Positions 46,803-54,207 of a stretch of 64,000 bases of DNA are shown piece after piece. Location of the stretch: the NCBI GenBank assembly GCA_938083195.1, contig CALKCK010000009.1, positions 310,001 through 374,000 on the forward strand, written 5' to 3'. Both the position numbers and the translations under genes were made by a program. The notes under the pieces are model-generated. The model did no database searches. It worked only from the letters and a program-made list of their open reading frames with translations, and was not told the DNA's origin. Position 1 is the first letter of the stretch, and each line of letters starts with the position of its first letter. Origin of the DNA: an uncultured Pirellulaceae bacterium. GTDB taxonomy: Bacteria; Planctomycetota; Planctomycetia; Pirellulales; Pirellulaceae.

Positions 46803-47465
46803 TTAATATGGCCACCAGCGATTAAATTTCCGCCCTAACCATCCCTGATTAAAAAAGTGCTTCTCAACACCTTCTTTTGGATCGGTTGCATAACGTATTT
46901 CCAAATCTCCAATATCCTTCGACGAGATTTGATTACGCACGCTAATGTCGACAGAGCGAACAATCCCCGTAAGAATTAACTCCCGACCATCCCCCTCCAT
47001 TGAAACCATTCGTTTCCCGCGAATCAGTAGATTGCCATTTTGAAGACGGTCGACCACTGAAACGGTAAATCGATCCGAGAAATCTCGCTCACTCTTGTAT
47101 CTCGTGTCACCCTGAAAATCTCGATCGGCCGTGGCATTGGCATTAGCAGTCAAACCGCCAACGCCCGTTCCAATACCTCCTGCGAGAGCATAATCTCCTG
47201 AGTTCGAGGTGTTCGCCGAATTTGATTTCCGCAACAACCGATTGTCTTTATTTTCAATCTTGGATTTTTCTTCAATGACCACAGTTAATAAATCGCCCGG
47301 CTGCCTCGCCTTAACGTCACCGAATAGGCTGGCACCGCCTCCCCTTATTCCTCTTTCAAAAAATGAAGGCGTTTGAGCGACTGCTGAATCTAGCGAACCT
47401 CCCAAAACTGCGATGGCAAGTAGAGGGAAAATATAAAAAATCGTTCGAGAGTAGCTTTCGAACAT
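46803..47465 (-). CDS. flgH: Flagellar L-ring protein FlgH
   Basis: About 220 residues from the ATG at 47465, which has AGGTGAG upstream; the GTG at 47477 is less likely. It has the FlgH core (PGDLLTVVIEEKSKIENK ... GTGVGGLTANANATADRDFQGDTRYKSERDF ... LLIRGKRMVSMEGDGRELILTGIVR). The signal peptide ends AVAQ and there is no lipobox cysteine, whereas FlgH is usually a lipoprotein. The L ring may be anchored differently in this lineage. Confidence 0.9.
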   Translation of the reverse strand: MFESYSRTIFYIFPLLAIAVLGGSLDSAVAQTPSFFERGIRGGGASLFGDVKARQPGDLLTVVIEEKSKIENKDNRLLRKSNSANTSNSGDYALAGGIGTGVGGLTANANATADRDFQGDTRYKSERDFSDRFTVSVVDRLQNGNLLIRGKRMVSMEGDGRELILTGIVRSVDISVRNQISSKDIGDLEIRYATDPKEGVEKHFFNQGWLGRKFNRWWPY

Positions 47466-47522
47466 TGAATGTCTCACCTAAATAATAACCATTAAAAAAA
47501 GTCATACCCAACAATCAAAAAC

Positions 47523-48608
47523 TCAATCAATCAAAGCAGAGTACGCATCCAGAACTCGGGCCTTGGTTTTTCTCTTAGTTCGAGGATGAATGAACTCAAT
47601 CCTCTCTCCCAAAGCTCCGTCGGACAAAGCCTTTACATTTTTCAATTCCACACTCAAACTTCCGCTTCGAGCAATTACGTCGATAAGAGTGTTGCGTTTA
47701 ACTAGGATTCTCTCACTCGCTTTGATGCGACTTACACTTGAAGGCTTCAGCAATGCATACTTTTCTAAATCCTTGGTCGTTGTTTTCCCAAGTGCGTTTA
47801 CATAAGTCAGAAAGCTGCTGCTTGTTGTTCGTGTTGAAACCAATCGTCGCTCGGATTTAAGATTCTTAAAAGTCAGTTCGGTGCCCACGGGGATGTCTTC
47901 CTTTGCCACTGCAAAATCCCGGTACACCGACACTTTTGCTCGCACCCTAAAAACGACTTCTGACTTTGCCGTAGTATCAATCATCCCTGCAAACAGCTGA
48001 TTCCCCAGTGGCAACTCAGCTCGACCGATAGGTAGAATTTTCAGAGAACTCAAGCCGGCGATATCAGTTGGGAAATTCGTCACCTGTTCCACATTTACGT
48101 GTAAATCTGAGTCAGCAATCGAATACTCTTTTAGCAAGCTCCGCCGTAAAACATCGGCAAGGTATTTCTCAGGCTCAAACGCTTCAACGTCCAACGGTTT
48201 TACTGCATTAAGCTGCCTTGCCATGACTTCCACTGCTCTCGCGCCACCCGCTGTGACATGCTTCGCCTTGATCACCTTAACTGACGAAGGGCCAACAATT
48301 TCAAAATCGCTCAGTCGATAACCCGCAAGCCGCAAACGTATTCCCAGTTGGCTACTCGAGATCGACAATTCGTTCTCGGTACTCGAAAACTCATCGATAT
48401 CGATAGCGCCAATTCGGCTAGCAACCCCAACCTGCTCACACTCGATCTCGGCAATTTGATGAAGATGAATGATCGAATTGGGAATCGCGACCACATTGTC
48501 GGTTACTTTTAAACGAACCGGCGGCCTGCCTTCTTGCGCAAAGACGACGGCACCAAGACTGATAAGCCCAATGAAAATTTGCAGGATGAATCTTTTACTA
48601 CGCATCAT
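47523..48608 (-). CDS. flgA: P-ring assembly chaperone FlgA
   Basis: A 361-residue protein with a signal peptide, long for the family. The C-terminal half is the SAF-like FlgA domain (AVAKEDIPVGTELTFKNL; KYALLKPSSVSRIKASERILVKR; GSLSVELKNVKALSDGALGERIEFIHP). It aids FlgI assembly in the periplasm. It lies 9 bases after flgG in the operon. Confidence 0.9.
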   Translation of the reverse strand: MMRSKRFILQIFIGLISLGAVVFAQEGRPPVRLKVTDNVVAIPNSIIHLHQIAEIECEQVGVASRIGAIDIDEFSSTENELSISSSQLGIRLRLAGYRLSDFEIVGPSSVKVIKAKHVTAGGARAVEVMARQLNAVKPLDVEAFEPEKYLADVLRRSLLKEYSIADSDLHVNVEQVTNFPTDIAGLSSLKILPIGRAELPLGNQLFAGMIDTTAKSEVVFRVRAKVSVYRDFAVAKEDIPVGTELTFKNLKSERRLVSTRTTSSSFLTYVNALGKTTTKDLEKYALLKPSSVSRIKASERILVKRNTLIDVIARSGSLSVELKNVKALSDGALGERIEFIHPRTKRKTKARVLDAYSALID

Positions 48609-48617
48609 TTTCCTAAA

Positions 48618-49406
48618 CTATCGAACGATCTGGGCGGTGGTGGAAAGCATTTCGTCACCCGCCTTGATCGCGCGGGAGTTAATCTCATAAGCTCGCTGAG
48701 CTGTAATTAGTGAAACCATTTCCGAGACGACCTCGACGTTCGAACTCTCCAAACTCCGCGATTGAATATTTCCGAATCCATCAAGGCTAGGCGTCCCAGC
48801 AATCTCTTGACCGGATGCTTGGGTTGCTTCGTAGAGGTTTCCACCGGCTTGGCGCAAACCAGTTGGATTTGCAAAACGAAAAAGCTGAATCTGCCCAAGT
48901 TCAACAGGTTCAGGTTCACCCTGTTGCTGGATGCTTACAACACCACTGTTTGAGATGCTAATCTGCCCCCCCGTATTTGGAATAGTAATACCTGGGTCGA
49001 GTCGATAGCCTTGAGAATTGACCAGTTCTCCGAAGGCATTTTGTGTGAATGAACCATCTCGGGTGTAGCCAATCAAACTCCCAGAGTCTATCACTTTGAA
49101 GAAACCTTCTCCCTTAATAGCCATATGGGTATCAATGCCATCCTCAATGGGAGCACCCTGTGTGAAGACGTTGGTGGTTCCCGTGGCCCGAACACCATTG
49201 CCAATTTGCAGCCCGATGGGTGCCACTTGGCCATCGCCGATGGGAGCGCCGGGAACTTTAGAAACATCGTAGATCAAATCAGAAAACTCCACGTGACTCT
49301 TTTTGAATCCAGTGGTGTTTACGTTGGCAAGATTGTTGGCCGTATTATCGATCAACAATTCCTGAGCTCGCATTCCAGTTGCACTGGTAAAAAACGCTTT
49401 CAGCAT
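48618..49406 (-). CDS. flgG: Distal rod protein FlgG
   Basis: A 262-residue protein. It starts LKAFFTSATGMRAQELLIDNTANNLANVNTTGFKKS and ends SNVEVVSEMVSLITAQRAYEINSRAI, both textbook FlgG. Length is typical. It follows flgF, as expected. Confidence 0.97.
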   Translation of the reverse strand: MLKAFFTSATGMRAQELLIDNTANNLANVNTTGFKKSHVEFSDLIYDVSKVPGAPIGDGQVAPIGLQIGNGVRATGTTNVFTQGAPIEDGIDTHMAIKGEGFFKVIDSGSLIGYTRDGSFTQNAFGELVNSQGYRLDPGITIPNTGGQISISNSGVVSIQQQGEPEPVELGQIQLFRFANPTGLRQAGGNLYEATQASGQEIAGTPSLDGFGNIQSRSLESSNVEVVSEMVSLITAQRAYEINSRAIKAGDEMLSTTAQIVR

Positions 49407-49443
49407 AACTCAATCCTTACTATTAACACGCTTGTCTTCGTTG

Positions 49444-50193
49444 TTATGAATTAATGTTCTCTTTGACTGCATCTGAGATTGCGCGAATCGCTTTCTGAGC
49501 TGATTCGACTCCTCGTGATCCAACAATCAGACTGATCAGTTCCGTCACCGGGTGAGCATTGGAAAGTTCTCGGTAACCCTGCATGACTAACGGATTTTCA
49601 GCAGGCGTCAGCGTTGCTTCGCCAAGCTTAAAGTAAATTTGACTATTGGATTCAACTTCACCGGCATTCAGCAATTGATTGTTGTCGAACTGAACCACAT
49701 TCAACTGACCAATCTGTATTCCACCCCCAGCAATCGTTCCACCTGCAGAAATCGTGCCGTCCGGTTGGATCTGAATATCCCAATCCGAAACCTCTGGCGG
49801 AATCACGATAGGCTGGTTCCCCTCTCCCAATACTGGCAACCCGTCACCATTCACTAATTGCCCTTGGGAATCTCGAAATAGCACACCGTTACGCGAATAC
49901 AACTCCGCTTCTGCGCCCTGATAAACTAAAAAACCATCACCACCAATTGCAACATCAAGCTTTCGATCTGTTGATTTCTTAGGCCCCGCTTCAAAATCAG
50001 TCGCCACTGAACTAATACCCGAGCCAGGATAAGATCCCACCACTCCGTCTACCTCCGCAACATGCTCCTCAAACGTAAGCAACTGCCGCCTATAACCAGG
50101 GGTGTTCAAATGCGCAAGATTTGACGAGATCACCTCCTGCTGGCGGCTGTAGTTCTCAAGGGCCGTCGCGCCACTATAAATTCCGTTGAACAT
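49444..50193 (-). CDS. flgF: Proximal rod protein FlgF
   Basis: A 249-residue protein with the rod motif (QEVISSNLAHLNTPGYRRQLL) and the C-terminal HPVTELISLIVGSRGVESAQKAI. It is first in a nine-gene minus-strand operon (flgF, G, A, H, I, J, N, K, L). A good sigma-54 promoter lies 38-54 bases upstream of the start. Confidence 0.92.
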   Translation of the reverse strand: MFNGIYSGATALENYSRQQEVISSNLAHLNTPGYRRQLLTFEEHVAEVDGVVGSYPGSGISSVATDFEAGPKKSTDRKLDVAIGGDGFLVYQGAEAELYSRNGVLFRDSQGQLVNGDGLPVLGEGNQPIVIPPEVSDWDIQIQPDGTISAGGTIAGGGIQIGQLNVVQFDNNQLLNAGEVESNSQIYFKLGEATLTPAENPLVMQGYRELSNAHPVTELISLIVGSRGVESAQKAIRAISDAVKENINS

Positions 50194-50230
50194 TTTTTAC
50201 TCGTTTCCAATTGGTAAGCATCGCCACCAA

Positions 50231-50247
50231 TGCAATCGAGAGGCCAA
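50231..50247 (-). promoter_or_regulatory. Sigma-54 promoter of the flgF operon
   Basis: The minus strand reads TTGGCCTCTCGATTGCA: -24 TTGGC and -12 TTGCA with exact GG-N10-GC spacing. Start of transcription should be about 12 bases after the GC, giving a short leader before flgF at 50193. Its enhancer may be the palindrome group 70-260 bases upstream. Confidence 0.75.
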
Positions 50248-50313
50248 TGCAGGCCATATTGAGAATTTCAACGCAGATAATTTCAAAATCGCTTAGATCA
50301 AAGGAAATTGCCC

Positions 50314-50319
50314 GCTAGC
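50314..50319. promoter_or_regulatory. GCTAGC site in flgF/fliL control region
   Basis: The minus strand reads GTGCTAGCGG. The 9-mer TGCTAGCGG also occurs at 26875-26883 and, on the minus strand, in the flgM region near 32911. It is a candidate binding site about 70 bases upstream of the flgF sigma-54 promoter. Confidence 0.4.
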
Positions 50320-50463
50320 ACTGTTCACTTAAACGATTTGGTAAACCTTAACGATGGAAAGGATTTCCTTGATGAGGAAAACTTTACCTATTTGAGAAGA
50401 TCCACTCAAAACAGCCGCCCCAAACTAAGACCAGTCCGGAAAAATCAGTACATTCCTCCTAAC

Positions 50464-50477
50464 TGCGGGAACCCGCA
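50464..50477. promoter_or_regulatory. 14-bp palindromic operator candidate upstream of fliL
   Basis: TGCGGGAACCCGCA, identical to 14230-14243. It is about 175 bases before fliL and about 220 upstream of the flgF sigma-54 promoter, so it could act on either operon. Confidence 0.7.
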
Positions 50478-50651
50478 AAATCTATCGTCATGTACATTTC
50501 GGATACATGATTTTCCGCCATTCGTCGATCATCACTAGTGGTTAGGGTCACTTTAACGGTTACGTTAAATGCGAAAACCAAATTGCATGATGCAAATTTG
50601 GGTTACCAATTAACCACCCCTTTTCTTTTGTTTGCGAGCATTCCTAGAAGT

Positions 50652-51164
50652 ATGTCAGATCAAAATTCACAAGACGCCAATGAAGAGAGCCCCAAAAGCC
50701 GTCGGCGCGGCTTAATTTTGATTTTAAGCGTGGCAGTCATTGCAGTTGCTGGCGGCGGCGCGGCGCCCTTCCTTGCGAAATTTGTCAATTTGGACTTTAG
50801 CAAAGCCACCACGGTCAGCGCCGACGAGAGCGGTGCCAATGAAGAGGTCGACTATATCGACTTCCCTGAGATCACCGTCAACTTGAATGAAGCTCGCCAT
50901 GCAAGATTTTTAAGAATCCATTTCTCTCTACAGGTGCCTGCTTCTCAGAAGTACAAAATCGAACAGGACGTCACCAAGAAGGCTCCTAAGTTCAATAACT
51001 ACATCCAGGTTTACTTGTCGGACAAAACGCTTGAAGAACTTTCCGGCAGCTTTGGTCGCAATCGAGTTAGTCGCGAACTAAGAGACTATTTTAACGAAGT
51101 GCTTTTTGAGGACGGTATCGAACGCGTCCAAGATGTTTTATTTAATGATTTTCAAGTGCAATGA
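50652..51164 (+). CDS. fliL: Flagellar basal body protein FliL
   Basis: A 170-residue protein from the ATG at 50652; a longer in-frame form is unlikely. A basic N-terminus and one membrane span (GLILILSVAVIAVAGGGAAPFLA) are followed by the FliL domain (FLRIHFSLQVPAS ... ELRDYFNEVLFEDGIERVQDVLFNDFQVQ). FliL stabilises the stator around the rotor. It starts the plus-strand operon leading to fliA and overlaps fliM by four bases. Confidence 0.92.
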   Translation: MSDQNSQDANEESPKSRRRGLILILSVAVIAVAGGGAAPFLAKFVNLDFSKATTVSADESGANEEVDYIDFPEITVNLNEARHARFLRIHFSLQVPASQKYKIEQDVTKKAPKFNNYIQVYLSDKTLEELSGSFGRNRVSRELRDYFNEVLFEDGIERVQDVLFNDFQVQ

Positions 51165-52021
51165 GCCAAGCTCCCCTCGAACGCTATGATTTCGCCGCAT
51201 CCGAACGGGTCAAACGACCGTTACGGCAGCAGCTTGATATTTGGAGTGAAAAGGCCAGCGAAATTTTCATCCAGCAGTGGCAAACCGTTTCGGAATCAGA
51301 AATCCAAGTCTCAGCAAAAACAATCGACGCTCACTCTTTTGTGGATATCCAAGAATCCTGGGAGAATCCGTGCTCCGGGGCTGAAATTGGATTTCGACAA
51401 AATACGGTGAAAGGCCAGCTGATCATCGAGAACCAACAATTGAGGGTTCTGCTGATGGACATCCTCAAGGGAGACGACTCCGCTGACGGACATCGAGATC
51501 TGACGCCAATCGAATCGTCATTGGCAACGCTGATTTTCGAATTAATTGCTGTCAGTTTCAGCGAAGGCTGGCAAGAGCAAGAACCGCTTGCATTTGAGTT
51601 AAGAGAATTCGATCCGATGCCGGAACGAAACCGACTTTTCGCTGCAGACAAAAAAGTTTTAATTTGTGGATTGGAAATAGAGTTAAACGGTCGGACCGCC
51701 GTGATGCACCTCCTAATTGCCTGCAATGAAACGGCAGCATTTTTTAGAATTGACCCATCGGCTACTCCGGAAAAAAAGACGGGACAACGAATCTCGCCAA
51801 ACATGATTTCAAAAATTAACATCAAATTGGATGCTGAACTCGGATCCGCCAGATTGGATATGACCGACTTGGTTACCCTTTCCGTTGGCGACATCATTAT
51901 CCTCGAGCAGTCGGTACGTGAACCGGTTGCTGTTCGAGTTAACGGCGAGGTTTTATTCCACGCTTGGCCAGGTAAGCAGTTTAATCAGCAAGTCCTCAAA
52001 ATTGATTCGATGGTAGAGTAA
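51161..52021 (+). CDS. fliM: Flagellar switch protein FliM, short, without CheY-binding motif
   Basis: A 286-residue protein. The C-terminal SpoA domain (LDAELGSARLDMTDLVTLSVGDIIILEQS) identifies FliM/FliN. The middle domain resembles FliM only loosely. The N-terminus (YDFAASERVKRPLRQQLDIW) enters the FliM core at about residue 8, and no EIDAL-type CheY-binding peptide precedes it. Canonical FliM is about 330 residues. With no chemotaxis genes in the window, control of rotation direction may differ. Confidence 0.82.
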   Translation: MSQAPLERYDFAASERVKRPLRQQLDIWSEKASEIFIQQWQTVSESEIQVSAKTIDAHSFVDIQESWENPCSGAEIGFRQNTVKGQLIIENQQLRVLLMDILKGDDSADGHRDLTPIESSLATLIFELIAVSFSEGWQEQEPLAFELREFDPMPERNRLFAADKKVLICGLEIELNGRTAVMHLLIACNETAAFFRIDPSATPEKKTGQRISPNMISKINIKLDAELGSARLDMTDLVTLSVGDIIILEQSVREPVAVRVNGEVLFHAWPGKQFNQQVLKIDSMVE

Positions 52022-52025
52022 AACT

Positions 52026-52460
52026 ATGAGCCTTGATACCGAAAACCAGGAGCCAGCGGAAGGCGTCGCCGAACCAGTCGAAACCAGTGCTGGAGGATCC
52101 GCATCAGCCGAACCGGTTGGCTCTGAACAGAATGCCAATGAAACAGCTGATGTGATTTCGTCACCAGATATTAGCGTTCCCGAATATCAGGAATTCACTG
52201 ACACTTCGGGCAGCGGTCGTGCTGAGGATTTAGCACGGCTACAAAATATTCAGATCACCGTTTCGGCGGAACTGGGACGGGCAACCATTCCTATTCAGGA
52301 TTTAATGCAACTTGGAGAGGGCACTGTCTTGGAACTGAATCGGGAAATTGACAGTCCTGTCGAACTCATGGCACAAGGGGTTAAGTTAGCATCCGGCGAA
52401 GTGGTCGTGGTGGACGGTTGTTTTGCGATTCGCATCACCAAAGTAGAAGCTCAAAATTGA
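52026..52460 (+). CDS. fliN: Flagellar switch protein FliN
   Basis: A 144-residue protein. The first 70 residues are Glu/Ser/Ala-rich. The C-terminal SpoA domain (ITVSAELGRATIPIQDLMQLGEGTVLELNREIDSPVEL ... GCFAIRITKVE) is classical FliN. It forms the base of the C ring and binds FliH. It follows fliM by 4 bases. Confidence 0.95.
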   Translation: MSLDTENQEPAEGVAEPVETSAGGSASAEPVGSEQNANETADVISSPDISVPEYQEFTDTSGSGRAEDLARLQNIQITVSAELGRATIPIQDLMQLGEGTVLELNREIDSPVELMAQGVKLASGEVVVVDGCFAIRITKVEAQN

Positions 52461-52485
52461 GGCTGGCGCTTACGCCAAGAATCCA

Positions 52486-53379
52486 ATGATTTCAAAAATC
52501 TCAATCATCGCAGCGGCGTTACTGTGTTTGTGTTCGACAGTGACGCATGCACAGAATCAAAATAACGAATTCACTCCTCCTCTGCGGATGAACGCAAATA
52601 CGTTGAATTCGTCATTACGTCCGATACCAGTTCCTAAAAAACTACCGACCGACCTTCACGTGATCAACGCGACGCATCTCGAACCGTTAAAAACCAACAT
52701 GGACCCGGTCTTGGGTGTGCTCGATCAATTGAGCGAACGCATGGAAAGTCAAAAACCAGCTCCTCCAGCAACAGGCTTCAACGCTGGCCTAACTCCCGTT
52801 GCTAACGAATCACTAGCAACTCCGCTTGCGCCTGCAGAGCTCTCTACTGACTCGTCCAATCCAGAGGTTCGATCGGCTGATTTCACCACGCTCGTAAAAG
52901 ACCTAACCTACAATACCTTAATCGTACTCGCGTTCGGCGTGGGGTTCATCTTTGTGGCCAAAGTCTGGTTCACCAAAAAACCGCAACAGCAATCACCGGA
53001 AACAGCTGTAAATTTTGACGTTCTCAGCACGCTCAAAATTGCGCCCAAATGCAACCTGATGCTGATTCAAATCGGCCAGGATCGACTTGTCGTTGCCACC
53101 GACACTCTCGGCGTAAAATCTGTGGTGCGGCTGACCGATTCATTTGGCAGTCAACTCGACTCCTTTGACACCGAACCGAGTGATCAAGAAGCCGAAATCC
53201 CAACTCCAAAGATACATCGAAACGATGGCCCCGCTGCCCCAACTTACTCGCTTGCTTCGATTGGCAAGCCCAACTCAAGTCAAAGAAAACTGCCGCCAAG
53301 ACAGGCGAAGTCAGAAAAAGAAATACAAAAGGATATGGAAGCCGCATTAAAAAAATTCGGCCTCACTGACCTGATGTAA
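52486..53379 (+). CDS. fliO: Flagellar export gate assembly protein FliO
   Basis: A 297-residue protein with a signal-like N-terminus (IAAALLCLCSTVTHAQ), a long polar region, one membrane span near residue 140 (LIVLAFGVGFIFVAKVWF) and a cytosolic FliO-like domain (LKIAPKCNLMLIQIGQDRLVVATD). FliO helps assemble FliP. It is longer than the usual 100-150 residues because of the N-terminal extension. Its position before fliP supports the call. Confidence 0.78.
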   Translation: MISKISIIAAALLCLCSTVTHAQNQNNEFTPPLRMNANTLNSSLRPIPVPKKLPTDLHVINATHLEPLKTNMDPVLGVLDQLSERMESQKPAPPATGFNAGLTPVANESLATPLAPAELSTDSSNPEVRSADFTTLVKDLTYNTLIVLAFGVGFIFVAKVWFTKKPQQQSPETAVNFDVLSTLKIAPKCNLMLIQIGQDRLVVATDTLGVKSVVRLTDSFGSQLDSFDTEPSDQEAEIPTPKIHRNDGPAAPTYSLASIGKPNSSQRKLPPRQAKSEKEIQKDMEAALKKFGLTDLM

Positions 53380-53423
53380 ACAGTCACTTCATTGCAAGAG
53401 ACTGGTCGGCAAGGAGGCTGACA

Positions 53424-54128
53424 ATGGACATCCAAATATTACTCGCTCAAGTTGAAGCCACCGATGCGTTCGGTGAGCTTGCGCCCCCGATGCAAATTGC
53501 GATTTTGCTCGGCGCGTTGAGTTTCGCGACGGCCGCTTTAGTAAGTTTAACAGCGTTCACACGAATCATCATCGTACTTTCGTTTGTAAGACGAGCACTT
53601 TCCACGACGGAAATACCGCCGAACCAGGTCATGCTGGGCCTCTCTTTCTTTTTGACGCTGTTCGTAATGGCTCCTACTCTCGAAGCAATTAATACGCGAG
53701 GTGTCCAGCCCTACCTCGCAGCGCAACAGTCAGAAGGAACTGCGCCAGAGTTTGGGATAACAGAACTTGTAACCGTTGCCACCGAGGAAATTCGGCGTTT
53801 TATGACGGTGCACACGCGAGGCAACGACCTTCAGCTTTTCGTTGATCTGGCTAATCTCCCCGAAACAACCATCGCAGAGGAAACGCCTTTAAAAGTACTA
53901 ATACCTGCTTTTATCATCAGTGAATTAAAAACCGCATTCATCATGGGCTTCTGTATTTATATCCCGTTTTTATTAATCGACTTAGTCATTTCCACGATTC
54001 TGATGTCTCTGGGAATGATGATGATGCCACCGGTCATCGTTTCAACTCCCTGCAAGTTACTGTTGTTTGTGCTCGTAGATGGTTGGCAACTTATCTCCAA
54101 AGCACTCGTCAGTAGTTTCGTAATTTAG
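53424..54128 (+). CDS. fliP: Flagellar export gate protein FliP
   Basis: A 234-residue protein with typical FliP blocks: RIIIVLSFVRRALSTTEIPPNQVMLGLSFFLTLFVMAP, PAFIISELKTAFIMGFCIYIPFLLIDLVISTILMSLGMMMMPPVIVSTPCKLLLFVLVDGW. It makes the pentameric core of the export gate. Confidence 0.97.
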   Translation: MDIQILLAQVEATDAFGELAPPMQIAILLGALSFATAALVSLTAFTRIIIVLSFVRRALSTTEIPPNQVMLGLSFFLTLFVMAPTLEAINTRGVQPYLAAQQSEGTAPEFGITELVTVATEEIRRFMTVHTRGNDLQLFVDLANLPETTIAEETPLKVLIPAFIISELKTAFIMGFCIYIPFLLIDLVISTILMSLGMMMMPPVIVSTPCKLLLFVLVDGWQLISKALVSSFVI

Positions 54129-54207
54129 GCGAAATCATTCCCAGCGAATTTATCATCCAAACAAGAACAACTTTTAAACGAAAGTCCAGCACTCACAACT
54201 ACTTTTA

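Larger units (their letters stand above)
50194..50651. other. Divergent control region, flgF / fliL
   Basis: About 458 bases without a gene. It contains the flgF sigma-54 promoter (50231-50247), a GCTAGC site (50314-50319), the 14-bp palindrome (50464-50477), a TCATGTA/TACATGA repeat (50488-50510), TTTAACG-gtta-CGTTAAA (50553-50570) and TTGCATGATGCAA (50583-50595). It is the densest set of inverted repeats in the window. Confidence 0.65.
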
